Origin: Streptomyces aurantiacus JA 4570
Lineage (GTDB): Bacteria; Actinomycetota; Actinomycetes; Streptomycetales; Streptomycetaceae
Length of the DNA stretch: 64,000 nt
Direction: 5' to 3'
Assembly (NCBI RefSeq): GCF_000414115.1
Contig: NZ_AOPZ01000412.1
Coordinates: 39,070-103,069, forward strand
Below, piece after piece: positions 23,178-32,103 of the stretch. The notes under the pieces were generated by a model, which had not been told where the DNA came from, made no database searches, and was given only the letters and a program-made list of their open reading frames with translations. Position numbers and translations under genes: made by a program. Every line of letters starts with the position of its first letter. The stretch's first letter is position 1.

Positions 23178-24551
23178 CTACGCGAGTCCCCGCCAGCCCT
23201 CCGGGTCCACTCCACCTGGCACCGGCGCCGCCACGTCGTACGGCTCGCGGGTGAAGACGAACGACGCCAGGTCGAGATGGCTCACCGAGCCGTCCGCCCG
23301 GCGCACGGCCTCCAGCCGCTCTCCCGCGAAGTATCCGTCCAGCCCCGTCCACGTCCCGTCCCCGTTGGGCCGGAACCGTGAACCGCGTCCCGCCCCCGCC
23401 AGCGGCCCCAGTTCGACCGCACCCTCGGCCGCGAGGCGCAGCACATACGCGCTCGTCCCCCAGTACCAGGGCCCCGCCAGCTCCAGTACCGCCTGGTCGA
23501 CCTCCGGCAGCGGCCGCCACGGTTCGGGAATGCGCGGCTCGGCCTCGGCCACGATCTGCAGGAGCTCCGCGGCCACCAAAGCCACCGGCGGACCGGATGT
23601 GCAGTTGGCCAGGGTCACCGCTGCCAACCCGTCCTTCTCACTGATCCACAGCGACGCGATGAACCCGGGCAAGGAACCCGAGTGGCCGGCCAGCGTGTAT
23701 CCCTTCCCTCCGGCCAGAACGACTCCCAGCCCGTACGTCATCTCCCACTCCCCGGGCTCCGCAGGTGCCGCCGGCCGCTTCATCTCGCCGACCGAGTCCA
23801 CGCCCAGCACCCGGTCGTCGCCCTCCATCAGGAAGACGGCAAAGCGGGCCAAGTCGGCTGCTGTGGACCACAGTTGCCCGGCCGGGGCCATCAGGCCCAG
23901 ATCCTCGGCGGGTTCGGGCAGCAGCACGTCCGCCCAGGGGTGCACCGCCCAGCCACCGGCGTGCGGGGCCTGTGGCTGCCCGCTGGTACGACGCATACCG
24001 AGCGGCTCCAGGACCTCACGGCGCAGGACGACCTCCCACGGTTCACCGCGCACCGCCTCGATCAGCGAACCGAGCAGCGTGTAGCCGGGGTTGGAGTAGT
24101 GGTGCCGCCGTCCGACGGGGTGCTTGAAGGGCTGTTCGCCGAGCACATCACGCAGTTCCGGGCGCAGCGACGCCGAACTGCGCTCCCACCACTCACCCGG
24201 CGTCTCCGCTCCCAACCCTCCTGTGTGCGAGAGGAGTTCCGCGATGGTGACCTCGCCCACGCCGGTGCCCGGCAGGTGCTTCTCCAACGGGTCCGTGAGA
24301 TCGATCAGGCCCTCGTCACGCAAGCGCATCACGAGGACCGCGGTGAACGTCTTGGTGATCGACCCAATGCGGTACTGAACGTTTTCGTCGGGCGCGTGGC
24401 CTGCCACTGAGGTGCGGGCTCCGGTCCACACCAGCTCGCCGTCCCGAACGACCGCGGCGACCAGTGACGGGGCTCGTCCCTCCGCCTGGGCAGTGGCGAT
24501 GCGATGGGTCAGGGACCGGCGCGTGCTGGGAAGCAGCTCTTCATGACTCAT
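23178..24551 (-). CDS. serine beta-lactamase-fold hydrolase
   Basis: A 457-residue protein of the beta-lactamase/class C penicillin-binding fold. The catalytic SxxK is SITK (Ser64, Lys67), the second motif is YSN (152-154) and the third is HSG (290-292) in AGHSGSLPG. Residues beyond about 340 form an extra beta-rich C-terminal domain. There is no signal peptide, so the enzyme is probably an intracellular esterase or peptidase rather than a secreted beta-lactamase. Its stop is three bases from the parS hairpin. Confidence 0.9.
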   Translation of the reverse strand: MSHEELLPSTRRSLTHRIATAQAEGRAPSLVAAVVRDGELVWTGARTSVAGHAPDENVQYRIGSITKTFTAVLVMRLRDEGLIDLTDPLEKHLPGTGVGEVTIAELLSHTGGLGAETPGEWWERSSASLRPELRDVLGEQPFKHPVGRRHHYSNPGYTLLGSLIEAVRGEPWEVVLRREVLEPLGMRRTSGQPQAPHAGGWAVHPWADVLLPEPAEDLGLMAPAGQLWSTAADLARFAVFLMEGDDRVLGVDSVGEMKRPAAPAEPGEWEMTYGLGVVLAGGKGYTLAGHSGSLPGFIASLWISEKDGLAAVTLANCTSGPPVALVAAELLQIVAEAEPRIPEPWRPLPEVDQAVLELAGPWYWGTSAYVLRLAAEGAVELGPLAGAGRGSRFRPNGDGTWTGLDGYFAGERLEAVRRADGSVSHLDLASFVFTREPYDVAAPVPGGVDPEGWRGLA

Positions 24552-24623
24552 GGAGCCAGTTCATACGGGTGGATGCCGTGCGTCGAGCGAATTCCGATGC
24601 CGGATGCCCTGACCTGCCGAGGT

Positions 24624-24637
24624 GTTTCACGTGAAAC
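24624..24637. other. parS site
   Basis: Perfect GTTTCACGTGAAAC within the 20-bp palindrome 24621-24640, in the 199-bp gap between the beta-lactamase-fold gene start and the WYL gene stop. The rest of that gap shows no gene; a 12-bp palindrome CTCACGCGTGAG lies at 24734-24745. Confidence 0.94.
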
Positions 24638-24750
24638 ACCAGACCGTGCGCGTGACCGCGGTCGGCGGACAGCCGCGCGGGCCGGGCGTGGCCACCGGCG
24701 AAGGTCCGGTGTGAGCCTCGGCGTTCAAGGGCACTCACGCGTGAGCACTC

Positions 24751-25725
24751 TCAGGCCGAGTCTCCGTAGCGAGTGGCAATCGCGGCGGCGCGGGCGCGCA
24801 GGGAGGTGCGCAACGACTGCGGGGCCAGGGCTTCCGCGTCCGTACTGAGCTGCCACAGGGCCCATTCGGCGTGTCGTGAATCTTGGAAGGTCACCTCAAG
24901 GCGCAGCCAGCCGTCGGCCTCGGGTTCCTCCGCGCGGACGGCCACGGCAGTGTCCAGCAGTTCCTCCCGCCGCGCCGGGTTCACCCGGAGAAGCACGGTG
25001 ATGTGGTCACCGCCGGAGAGAAACTGCGCGGAGCGTTCCCGCCAGATCCGGTCCAGGTCGACCCGGTTGGGTCGCTCTGCCGCCTCGGGGAGTTCCTCGG
25101 CGGCCAACACCCGCGACAGCCGGTAGGTACGGTCCGCACCGGCTCTGGTGGCCAGCAAGTAGCCCTTGTCTCGGACGGTGACCAGGCCGATCGGGTCCAC
25201 CGTGCGCCACTGTGGTGCCTGGCCGGTGGCCTCGTAGCGGATGCGCAGCTTGTGCCCGGCGAGCACCGCCCGCCGGACCTCGATCATGGTGGTGTCGGGT
25301 ACCTCCTCAGCGACCAGCCGACGTGAGAGCAGGTCGGCCTCAGGGTCGACGAGAAATCGCTGGGCCGCGTCGCTCGCGGTGGCCCGGTGGCTTTCGGGCA
25401 GCGCGTCGACCACTTTCCGCATGGCCGAGGCGAGCGCCGAGCCGAGGCCGAACACCTGCTCGCCACGCCCCGATCCGGCGGCCAGCAAGGCAAGGGCCTC
25501 GTCGTGGTTCAGACCGGTGAGCTCGGTCCGGAAACCGGGCGACAACACGAAACCGCCGTACCGGCCGCGTTCGGCGTAGACCGGGACGCCGGCCGCGGAC
25601 AGCGCCTCGATGTCGCGCAGCACGGTGCGGGTGGATACCTCAAGCTCGTGGGCCAGCGTGTCCGCGGTCAGACGACCGCGCTGACGCAGCAGCAGCACCA
25701 GCGAGACCAACCGGTCGGCGCGCAT
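24751..25725 (-). CDS. WYL-domain transcription regulator
   Basis: A 324-residue regulator with an N-terminal HTH of the HTH_11 type (about 1-60: LLRQRGRLTADTLAHELEV, then STRTVLRDIEALSAAGVPVY) and a WYL domain at about 140-210 (RRAVLAGHKLRIRYEATG, YLLATRAG). The C-terminal extension about 230-310 is the WCX segment. WYL proteins often bind DNA in response to nucleic acids or damage, and some regulate neighbouring genes. The divergent RidA gene is the likely partner. ATG 25725 is the first codon of the HTH. Confidence 0.9.
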   Translation of the reverse strand: MRADRLVSLVLLLRQRGRLTADTLAHELEVSTRTVLRDIEALSAAGVPVYAERGRYGGFVLSPGFRTELTGLNHDEALALLAAGSGRGEQVFGLGSALASAMRKVVDALPESHRATASDAAQRFLVDPEADLLSRRLVAEEVPDTTMIEVRRAVLAGHKLRIRYEATGQAPQWRTVDPIGLVTVRDKGYLLATRAGADRTYRLSRVLAAEELPEAAERPNRVDLDRIWRERSAQFLSGGDHITVLLRVNPARREELLDTAVAVRAEEPEADGWLRLEVTFQDSRHAEWALWQLSTDAEALAPQSLRTSLRARAAAIATRYGDSA

Positions 25726-25877
25726 GCGAGAACTCTATCGAGATACATGACTAAGGATGTCGTGATTCGTTGCGAGGCTCGTCCACACGGCGTCGAGCCG
25801 ACGGCTACCGAGCCGATGGACGTACGCGCTCCCCGTGAACGGACGCGCGTACCGCCAATGAATCGAATGGAGCGGAC

Positions 25878-26279
25878 GTGGCAGTGGAAAGAACCGCGGT
25901 CAACCCGGTGTCCTGGTCGGTGGAGATGGGATTCAACCAGGGCGAGGTCGTCTCCGGGCACACCCGGACCCTGTACATCTCTGGACAGACCGCGATGAGC
26001 GACGACGGCAAGCCCCAGCACGACGGTGACATGGCGGCGCAGTTGGCGCTGTGCGTCGACAACCTGGAGGCTGTGCTCGGCGAGGCCGACATGTCGCTCG
26101 CGAACCTCGTCCGGCTCAACGTCTACACGACGGACGTCGATCTGCTGTTCCAGCACTACGGCGTGCTGGCGGGGCGGTTGGGCGCGGCCAGGGTGGCGCC
26201 GACCACCACGATGCTCGGGGTGACGCGGCTGGCGATCCCCGGCCAGATGATCGAGCTCGACGGAACAGCCGTCGCGTGA
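25878..26279 (+). CDS. RidA/YjgF-family deaminase
   Basis: A 133-residue RidA-type protein. Members form trimers and hydrolyse reactive enamine/imine intermediates released by PLP enzymes. Strings LYISGQTAMSDDG, NLEAVLGEADMSLANLVRLNVYTTD (about residues 63-87) and PTTTMLGVTRLAIPGQMIELDGTAV (about 107-131) show the fold, but the usual active-site Arg of archetypal RidA appears replaced in VTRLAIPG, placing it in a Rid subfamily with uncertain activity. GTG 25878 follows GGAGCGGAC. It diverges from the WYL regulator. Confidence 0.87.
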   Translation: MAVERTAVNPVSWSVEMGFNQGEVVSGHTRTLYISGQTAMSDDGKPQHDGDMAAQLALCVDNLEAVLGEADMSLANLVRLNVYTTDVDLLFQHYGVLAGRLGAARVAPTTTMLGVTRLAIPGQMIELDGTAVA

Positions 26280-26297
26280 CGCGACCCCGCCGCCTCC

Positions 26298-26330
26298 GCT
26301 GCTGGTGCCGACTGAACCGGCACCAGCAGC
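26298..26330. terminator. bidirectional terminator between ridA-like and dnaB
   Basis: Perfect 13-bp arms (26298-26310 GCTGCTGGTGCCG and 26318-26330) and a seven-base loop between the two convergent stops. Confidence 0.85.
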
Positions 26331-26341
26331 AGGCAGTTGGA

Positions 26342-27817
26342 CTACGTCTGCGCCATGTCCACGAAGCGTGAGTAGTGGCCCTGGAACGCGACGGTGATCG
26401 TGGCCGTCGGGCCGTTACGGTGCTTGCCCACGATGATGTCCGCTTCGCCGGCGCGCGGTGACTCCTTCTCGTACGCGTCCTCGCGGTGCAGCAGGATCAC
26501 CATGTCCGCGTCCTGCTCGATGGAGCCGGACTCACGCAGGTCGGAGACCTGGGGCTTCTTGTCCGTGCGCTGCTCGGGGCCACGGTTGAGCTGCGAGAGC
26601 GCGATGACCGGGACTTCAAGCTCCTTGGCGAGCAGCTTCAGGTTTCGCGACATGTCCGAGACTTCCTGCTGACGGCTCTCGGCGCGCTTCGAACCACCGG
26701 ACTGCATGAGCTGCAGATAGTCGATGATCACGAGCTTGATGTCGCTGCGCTGCTTGAGCCGTCGGCACTTCGCGCGGATCTCCATCATCGACAGGTTCGG
26801 GGAGTCGTCGATGTAGAGCGGGGCCGCGGAGACCTCGGGCATCCTGCGGGCGAGCCGCGTCCAGTCCTCGTCCGTCATCGTGCCCGAGCGCATGTGATGC
26901 AGCGCCACACGTGCCTCGGCGGAGAGCAGACGCATCGCGATCTCGTTGCGCCCCATTTCCAGGGAGAAGATCACGCTGGGCAGGTTGTGCTTGATGGAGG
27001 CGGCGCGCGCGAAGTCGAGCGCCAAGGTGGACTTACCCATGGCGGGGCGGGCCGCGATGACGACCATCTGGCCGGGGTGCAGGCCGTTGGTGAGCGAGTC
27101 GAAGTCGGTGAAGCCCGTCGGCACGCCCGTCATCTCACCGCTGCGTGAGCCGATCGCCTCGATCTCGTCGAGCGCGCCCTCCATGATGTCGCCCAGCGGC
27201 AGATAGTCCTCGCTGGTGCGCTGCTCGGTGACGGCGTAGATCTCGGCCTGGGCGCTGTTGACGATCTCGTCGACGTCGCCGTCGGCCGCGTATCCCATCT
27301 GTGTGATGCGCGTGCCGGCCTCGACCAGGCGACGCAGGACGGCGCGCTCGTGGACGATCTCCGCGTAGTACTCGGCGTTCGCCGCCGTCGGGACCGTCTG
27401 GACGAGCGAGTGCAGATACGAGGCGCCGCCGACCTTGGTGATCTCACCGCGCTTGGTGAGCTCGGCGGCGACGGTGATGGGGTCGGCCGGCTCGCCCTTC
27501 GCGTACAGGTCGAGGATCGCGATGAAGATCGTCTCGTGCGCCGGGCGGTAGAAGTCATGGCCCTTGAGCACCTCCACGACGTCCGCGATGGCGTCCTTGG
27601 AGAGCAGCATGCCGCCGAGCACGGACTGCTCCGCGTCGAGATCCTGCGGCGGAACACGCTCGAACGAGGTCCCGCCGCCGTCCCAGGAGCTCTCCCGTCC
27701 CCGGTCGTGCTGCTCCTCGCGGCCCCGGCCGCCGTCGCGGCGCGGGCGGGAGACAGGCAGACGGTCCCCTGGACCGCTGTCGGCCCACGGGTCGTCCAAG
27801 GGCTCGGAAATGCTCAC
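26342..27817 (-). CDS. dnaB: replicative DNA helicase DnaB
   Basis: A 491-residue hexameric helicase of the replication fork. About 55 residues of charged, Gly-rich sequence precede the DnaB N-terminal domain (about 57-165). The RecA-like domain has Walker A ARPAMGKST, Walker B in KLVIIDYLQLM, and the late SQLNRG and LRESGSIEQDAD motifs. No intein or insertion interrupts it. GTG 27817 is chosen because GGGAGGAGG precedes it; the frame is open for 56 more codons upstream. Only the single gene is transcribed here. Confidence 0.97.
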   Translation of the reverse strand: MSISEPLDDPWADSGPGDRLPVSRPRRDGGRGREEQHDRGRESSWDGGGTSFERVPPQDLDAEQSVLGGMLLSKDAIADVVEVLKGHDFYRPAHETIFIAILDLYAKGEPADPITVAAELTKRGEITKVGGASYLHSLVQTVPTAANAEYYAEIVHERAVLRRLVEAGTRITQMGYAADGDVDEIVNSAQAEIYAVTEQRTSEDYLPLGDIMEGALDEIEAIGSRSGEMTGVPTGFTDFDSLTNGLHPGQMVVIAARPAMGKSTLALDFARAASIKHNLPSVIFSLEMGRNEIAMRLLSAEARVALHHMRSGTMTDEDWTRLARRMPEVSAAPLYIDDSPNLSMMEIRAKCRRLKQRSDIKLVIIDYLQLMQSGGSKRAESRQQEVSDMSRNLKLLAKELEVPVIALSQLNRGPEQRTDKKPQVSDLRESGSIEQDADMVILLHREDAYEKESPRAGEADIIVGKHRNGPTATITVAFQGHYSRFVDMAQT

Positions 27818-28000
27818 CGGGCCACCTCCTCCCGTCCGCCGCGCGGACCTCGCCGTGCCCCTCTTTCTTACGGCACGACACTGACAAATAAGGGGGCCCA
27901 ACTCCGCTTCTGACGCGTCGGATTTGCGGGGTTTCCACGGTGGCAGGACGAGGCGGGCGCCGGTCCACGGTAGGCCCGCGGCCACCGTCAGCCAATCTGG

Positions 28001-28009
28001 TTATCCACA
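28001..28009 (+). promoter_or_regulatory. DnaA box upstream of dnaB
   Basis: TTATCCACA, an exact DnaA 9-mer, 184 bp before the dnaB start. Related but weaker strings with a TCCAC core follow within 80 bp (near 28013, 28034 and 28068, on the other strand). Confidence 0.55.
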
Positions 28010-28240
28010 GGCGGTGTGGATGACGGGCGCGATGCTGTGGAGAACCCCGCGAAACCTGTGCACGGCTCGGTGGACAGCCCTGTGAACAAGCCCTCAGCCC
28101 ACTTTTCACACCCCATCTGACCTGCACATTTCCCGTCCACCGGCTGTGCAGAAGAAAAACTTCCCCAGTCGGCCCAAGATCTTGGCGAAGCACGCCCGGC
28201 CCGATGCGCACACCCGACCCAAGTAAGGGTCCTAAGGCGA

Positions 28241-28269
28241 TTGCATCTCTTACCTGTGGAAGATTAGAT
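28241..28269 (+). promoter_or_regulatory. candidate promoter of the MATE gene
   Basis: TTGCAT, 17 bp, TTAGAT. The -10 box ends eight bases before ATG 28278, which would make the transcript start at or near the ATG. Confidence 0.4.
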
Positions 28270-28277
28270 TGGTGCTC

Positions 28278-29615
28278 ATGACACAGGCTCCCGCGGCGCC
28301 CAAGGCCGCCCGGCGACAGCACGACCGAGAGATCGTCGCCCTCGCCGTTCCCGCCTTCGGCGCACTCGTGGCCGAGCCCCTCTTCCTCATGGCCGACAGC
28401 GCCATCGTCGGCCACCTCGGCACCGCCCAGCTCGCCGGTCTCGGTATCGCCTCGGCCCTCCTGACGACGGCCGTCAGCGTCTTCGTCTTCCTCGCGTACG
28501 CCACCACGGCGGCCGTCGCCCGCCGGGTCGGCGCCGGAGACCTCCAGGCCGCCATCCGCCAGGGCATGGACGGCATCTGGCTCGCCCTGCTCCTCGGCGC
28601 GGGCGTCATCGCCCTAGCCCTGCCCACCGCGCCCGCACTCGTCGATCTCTTCGGAGCCTCCGAGGCGGCGACCCCGTACGCGGTCACCTACCTGCGCATA
28701 TCCATACTCGGCATACCGGCGATGCTCGTCGTGCTCGCCGCCACCGGTGTGCTGCGCGGCCTACAGGACACCAAGACTCCCCTGTACGTAGCCGTCGGCG
28801 GCTTCGTCGCCAACGGCGCGCTGAACGTACTCCTCGTGTACGGAGCGGGCCTCGGCATCGCAGGTTCCGCCTGGGGCACCGTGCTGGCCCAGTGGGGCAT
28901 GGCCGCCGTCTACCTCTACGTCGTCGTCCGCGGCGCCAGACGCCACGGCGCCTCCCTGCGCCCCGACGCCGCCGGTATCAGGGCCTGCGCCCAGGCCGGC
29001 GTTCCGCTTCTGGCCCGCACACTGGCGCTCCGGGCGATCGCGCTGATCGCGACAGCCGTGGCCGCCCGCCTGGGCGACGCCGAGGTGGCCGCCCACCAGA
29101 TCGTCCTGTCTCTGTGGAACCTGCTCTCCTTCGCCCTCGATGCCATCGCGATAGCCGGGCAGGCCATCATCGCCCGGTACCTGGGCGCCGACGATCCACA
29201 AGGCGCTCGCAATGTCTGCCGCCGCATGATCCAGTGGGGCTTCGTCTCGGGCGCCGCTCTGGGCCTGCTGGTGGTCGCGGCCCGGCCCGTGTTCGTTCCG
29301 CTGTTCTCCGGCGACGCCGCCGTTCAGGACACGGCGCTGCCCGCACTCATGGTGATAGCCCTCGCCCAGCCCATCTGCGGCATCGTCTACGTCCTCGATG
29401 GCGTCCTGATGGGCGCAGGGGACGGGCCCTACCTGGCCTGGGCCATGCTCGCCACGCTCGCGGTGTTCGCTCCCGCGGCGCTCCTCGTCCCCACCCTCGG
29501 TGGCGGCCTGACCGCCCTGTGGGCGGCGATGACCCTCATGATGACCGTGCGCGCGCTCACCCTGTGGTTGCGGTCCCGCTCGGGCCGGTGGGTCGTCACG
29601 GGCGCTACGCGCTGA
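28278..29615 (+). CDS. MATE-family efflux protein
   Basis: A 445-residue multidrug and toxin extrusion (MatE/DinF-like) protein with about twelve membrane helices. Conserved strings include FLMADSAIVGHLGTAQLAGLG near the N-terminus, GVLRGLQDTKTPLYVA and the second-half AHQIVLSLWNLLSFALD. It should exchange Na+ or H+ for cationic or oxidised compounds across the membrane. ATG 28278 is the third possible start in the frame and is chosen because the sequence MTQAPAAPKAARRQHDREIVAL begins the family pattern. No Shine-Dalgarno sequence is visible. Confidence 0.92.
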   Translation: MTQAPAAPKAARRQHDREIVALAVPAFGALVAEPLFLMADSAIVGHLGTAQLAGLGIASALLTTAVSVFVFLAYATTAAVARRVGAGDLQAAIRQGMDGIWLALLLGAGVIALALPTAPALVDLFGASEAATPYAVTYLRISILGIPAMLVVLAATGVLRGLQDTKTPLYVAVGGFVANGALNVLLVYGAGLGIAGSAWGTVLAQWGMAAVYLYVVVRGARRHGASLRPDAAGIRACAQAGVPLLARTLALRAIALIATAVAARLGDAEVAAHQIVLSLWNLLSFALDAIAIAGQAIIARYLGADDPQGARNVCRRMIQWGFVSGAALGLLVVAARPVFVPLFSGDAAVQDTALPALMVIALAQPICGIVYVLDGVLMGAGDGPYLAWAMLATLAVFAPAALLVPTLGGGLTALWAAMTLMMTVRALTLWLRSRSGRWVVTGATR

Positions 29616-29652
29616 CGTTCCGGGCTGGAGCTGAGCAACCGCCCCACGCCAT

Positions 29653-29666
29653 GTTTCACGTGAAAC
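29653..29666. other. parS site
   Basis: Perfect GTTTCACGTGAAAC, 38 bp after the MATE stop and before the rplI terminator. Confidence 0.94.
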
Positions 29667-29706
29667 ACGGCACATCGACCAAGTCCGAGCGCCCGGCTAC
29701 ACGGCA

Positions 29707-29736
29707 AAGGGGCCGCACCCGTAGGTGCGGCCCCTT
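29707..29736 (-). terminator. terminator of the rpsF-rplI operon
   Basis: 13-bp arms (29707-29719 AAGGGGCCGCACC and 29724-29736) with a CGTA loop, 31 bp past the rplI stop. It can also stop MATE transcripts from the other side. Confidence 0.9.
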
Positions 29737-29766
29737 CACTCAGTCCTGCGAGCGCAACGCTGCCGC

Positions 29767-30213
29767 TCAGGCAGAGACGACCTCGACGTTGACCTTGGCG
29801 GCCACCTCGGGGTGCAGACGCACGGACGTCGCGTGGGCGCCCAGCGTCTTGATCGGCGCGCCCAGCTCGACACGACGCTTGTCGATCTTCGGGCCACCGG
29901 CGGACTCGATCGCCGAAGCGACGTCGGCCGGGGTGACGGAGCCGAAGAGACGACCGGCGTCGCCGGAGCGGACGGCCAGACGGACCTTGACGGCCTCGAG
30001 CCGGGCCTTGATCTCGTTGGCCTGCTCGATGGTCGCGATCTCGTGGATCTTGCGAGCACGACGGATCTGCTCGACGTCCTTCTCGCCACCCTTGGTCCAG
30101 CGGATAGCGAACTTCCGCGGGATCAGGTAGTTGCGGGCGTAGCCGTCCTTGACGTCTACGACCTCGCCGGCGGCGCCGAGGCCGGAGACCTCGTGGGTGA
30201 GGATGATCTTCAT
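29767..30213 (-). CDS. rplI: 50S ribosomal protein L9
   Basis: A 148-residue L9 protein. The N-terminal rRNA-binding domain MKIILTHEVSGLGAAGEVVDVKDGYARNYLIP (about residues 1-32) is unmistakable, followed by the long connecting helix and the C-terminal domain ending in HPEVAAKVNVEVVSA. It is the last gene of the rpsF-ssb-rpsR-rplI operon, 18 bp after rpsR, and is followed by a terminator. Length is normal. Confidence 0.98.
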   Translation of the reverse strand: MKIILTHEVSGLGAAGEVVDVKDGYARNYLIPRKFAIRWTKGGEKDVEQIRRARKIHEIATIEQANEIKARLEAVKVRLAVRSGDAGRLFGSVTPADVASAIESAGGPKIDKRRVELGAPIKTLGAHATSVRLHPEVAAKVNVEVVSA

Positions 30214-30231
30214 GTGTCGGTCACCCTTCCC

Positions 30232-30468
30232 TTATCGCGCGGTGGACGTGTAGGGCAGCAGCGCCATCTCACGGCTGTTCTTCACGGCCGTGGCGACGTC
30301 ACGCTGGTGCTGCGTGCAGTTGCCGGTCACGCGGCGGGCACGGATCTTGCCGCGGTCGGAAATGAACTTCCGCAGCATGTTCGTGTCCTTGTAGTCCACG
30401 TACGTGACCTTGTCCTTGCAGAAAGCGCAGACCTTCTTCTTAGGCTTGCGCACAGGCGGCTTCGCCAT
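30232..30468 (-). CDS. rpsR: 30S ribosomal protein S18
   Basis: A 78-residue S18. The sequence has CAFC near residue 14 and a further Cys in VTGNCTQHQR, so it is the cysteine-containing, zinc-binding form. Streptomyces often carries a second, zinc-free S18 elsewhere under Zur control; this copy is the housekeeping one by position. It lies between ssb and rplI in the usual operon. Confidence 0.98.
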   Translation of the reverse strand: MAKPPVRKPKKKVCAFCKDKVTYVDYKDTNMLRKFISDRGKIRARRVTGNCTQHQRDVATAVKNSREMALLPYTSTAR

Positions 30469-30539
30469 GGTGTTTCTCCTGTGTGATCAAGAAGTTTGGG
30501 TACGACCCGCCTTCTCGCCCTGGGCCTTCGGCCCGAGGC

Positions 30540-31136
30540 TCAGAAGGGGGGCTCGTCCGAGTAGCCGCCGCCGGATCCGCCGGAGCTTCCGCCCCAGCCG
30601 CCACCGCCGCCGCCCTGCTGCTGCTGGCCGCCGCCGGCCGGCGCACCGGTCGCCCAGGGGTCGTCGGCGGGAGCACCGCCGCCGCCCTGCTGCTGACCGC
30701 CGCCGGAGCCGCCGCCCCAGCCGCCGCCCTGCTGGCCGCCACCGCCGCCGTACCCGCCCTGGCCGCCGCGACCGGTGGTCTTGGTGACCTTGGCCGTGGC
30801 GTTCTTCAGGCTGGCGCCGACTTCCTCGACGTCCAGCTCGTAGACCGTGCGCTTGATGCCCTCACGGTCCTCGTAGGACCGCTGCTTCAGCCGGCCCTGC
30901 ACGATGACGCGCATGCCTCGCTGGAGCGACTCGGCGACGTTCTCCGCCGCCTGCCGCCAGACCGAGCAGGTGAGGAACAGGCTCTCGCCGTCCTTCCACT
31001 CATTGGTCTGCCGGTCGAAGGTGCGGGGAGTGGACGCGACACGGAACTTCGCGACCGCCGCACCGGACGGGGTGAAGCGCAGCTCGGGGTCGTCGACAAG
31101 ATTGCCGACGACCGTGATGACGGTCTCGCCTGCCAT
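30540..31136 (-). CDS. ssb: single-stranded DNA-binding protein
   Basis: A 198-residue SSB. The OB fold (about 1-110) starts MAGETVITVVGNLVDDPELRF. A long Gly/Gln-rich disordered linker (about 120-190) follows, and the acidic-tip SDEPPF end is the conserved protein-interaction tail. It coats single-stranded DNA in replication and repair. It lies between rpsF and rpsR, the standard arrangement. Confidence 0.97.
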   Translation of the reverse strand: MAGETVITVVGNLVDDPELRFTPSGAAVAKFRVASTPRTFDRQTNEWKDGESLFLTCSVWRQAAENVAESLQRGMRVIVQGRLKQRSYEDREGIKRTVYELDVEEVGASLKNATAKVTKTTGRGGQGGYGGGGGQQGGGWGGGSGGGQQQGGGGAPADDPWATGAPAGGGQQQQGGGGGGWGGSSGGSGGGYSDEPPF

Positions 31137-31235
31137 TGGGGGAACCTCTCGGCGGGTTTGCTGCTGGCTGCTTTGCTGCTACTCGGATCCCGAGTGCCGT
31201 CGAGCACCAGGCTCAACGGGACTGAGCCGGACGGC

Positions 31236-31526
31236 TCAGTGCATCTCGGGGCGGAGGACCTTGGTCCGGAGGACCGACTCGTTCAGGTTCATCTGGCGGT
31301 CGAGCTCCTTGACGACCGCAGGCTCGGCCTGCAGGTCGATGACCGAGTAGATGCCCTCGGGCTTCTTCTTGATCTCGTACGAGAGACGACGACGGCCCCA
31401 GGTGTCGACCTTCTCGACCTTTCCGTTGCCCTCACGGACGACGGAGAGGAAGTTCTCGATCAGCGGGGAGACAGCGCGCTCCTCGAGATCGGGGTCGAGG
31501 ATGACCATCACCTCGTAGTGACGCAT
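31236..31526 (-). CDS. rpsF: 30S ribosomal protein S6
   Basis: A 96-residue S6 beginning MRHYEVMVILDPDLEERAV and containing WGRRRLSYEIKKKPEGIYSV. It pairs with S18 on the 30S platform. ATG 31526 is preceded by GGAGGTGGG, an excellent ribosome site; longer frames upstream lack coding character. It is the first gene of the operon, and the promoter must lie in the 265-bp gap that also serves the divergent membrane protein gene. Confidence 0.98.
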   Translation of the reverse strand: MRHYEVMVILDPDLEERAVSPLIENFLSVVREGNGKVEKVDTWGRRRLSYEIKKKPEGIYSVIDLQAEPAVVKELDRQMNLNESVLRTKVLRPEMH

Positions 31527-31704
31527 GTGGAACCCACCTCCTTTGGACTCAGCGGCCACGGTCGTTCCGTGGCAGGAGGGTCGTGATGCGTACGCAACGG
31601 TATCGGCCGCCACTGACAATCGGCTCCCGCGAGCGGGGGCTCTTGCTGTGGCCTGGGCAGACACCGGTGCAGACGGTACAGAGTACCCGCACCGAGGCTT
31701 CCGG

Positions 31705-31732
31705 TTGAAATCCGGCGGGGGGCGGGCAGAAT
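31705..31732 (+). promoter_or_regulatory. candidate promoter of the small membrane protein gene
   Basis: TTGAAA, 16 bp, CAGAAT, ending 60 bp before ATG 31792. A plausible housekeeping-type promoter by sequence only. Confidence 0.35.
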
Positions 31733-31791
31733 CTGTACACATCGGGTGTGTATGGCGCTACGATGCGCCGTCTTCCGCAGGAGGTGCCTCC

Positions 31792-32103
31792 ATGGCACAG
31801 GCAATGCGACGCGACACCGCCGGCTCCCTCTTGGCCACCGACGGCAAACCCCATCCGCTCCAGGACACGCTGCTCGGCGTGACGCTGGTGCTAGGAGCCA
31901 TCGCCTTCGTGACGGCGATGTTCCACAACCTGCACCTGCTCAGTTCCTGGACCGGCCTCGTCGGGATCTTCACGGGGGCGTACGGCCAGTTCATCTCGGT
32001 GACGACCCGCGAGCGCTTCTTCCTGATCCTCGGGCTCGGCGCCTCGGCGGTCGGTTTCTTCCTGGGCATGGCCCACGGCGGACTCTTCGGCGGACTCTGG
32101 TGA
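31792..32103 (+). CDS. small three-helix membrane protein
   Basis: A 103-residue protein of unknown function. After 20 polar residues it has three hydrophobic helices (about 28-46, 50-68 and 74-95), the last ending in GMAHGGLFGGLW. ATG 31792 is preceded by GGAGGTGCC. It is divergent from rpsF and 170 bp upstream of the femX-like gene. I do not recognise a family. Confidence 0.8.
   Translation: MAQAMRRDTAGSLLATDGKPHPLQDTLLGVTLVLGAIAFVTAMFHNLHLLSSWTGLVGIFTGAYGQFISVTTRERFFLILGLGASAVGFFLGMAHGGLFGGLW

Larger units (their letters stand above)
27818..28277. other. 460-bp dnaB/MATE intergenic region
   Basis: Holds the divergent promoters of dnaB and the MATE gene. It contains one perfect DnaA box and several partial ones, a T/A-rich stretch for this genome (AAGAAAAACTTCCCC near 28152), and a candidate promoter for the MATE gene. 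No open frame in it looks coding. Confidence 0.6.
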
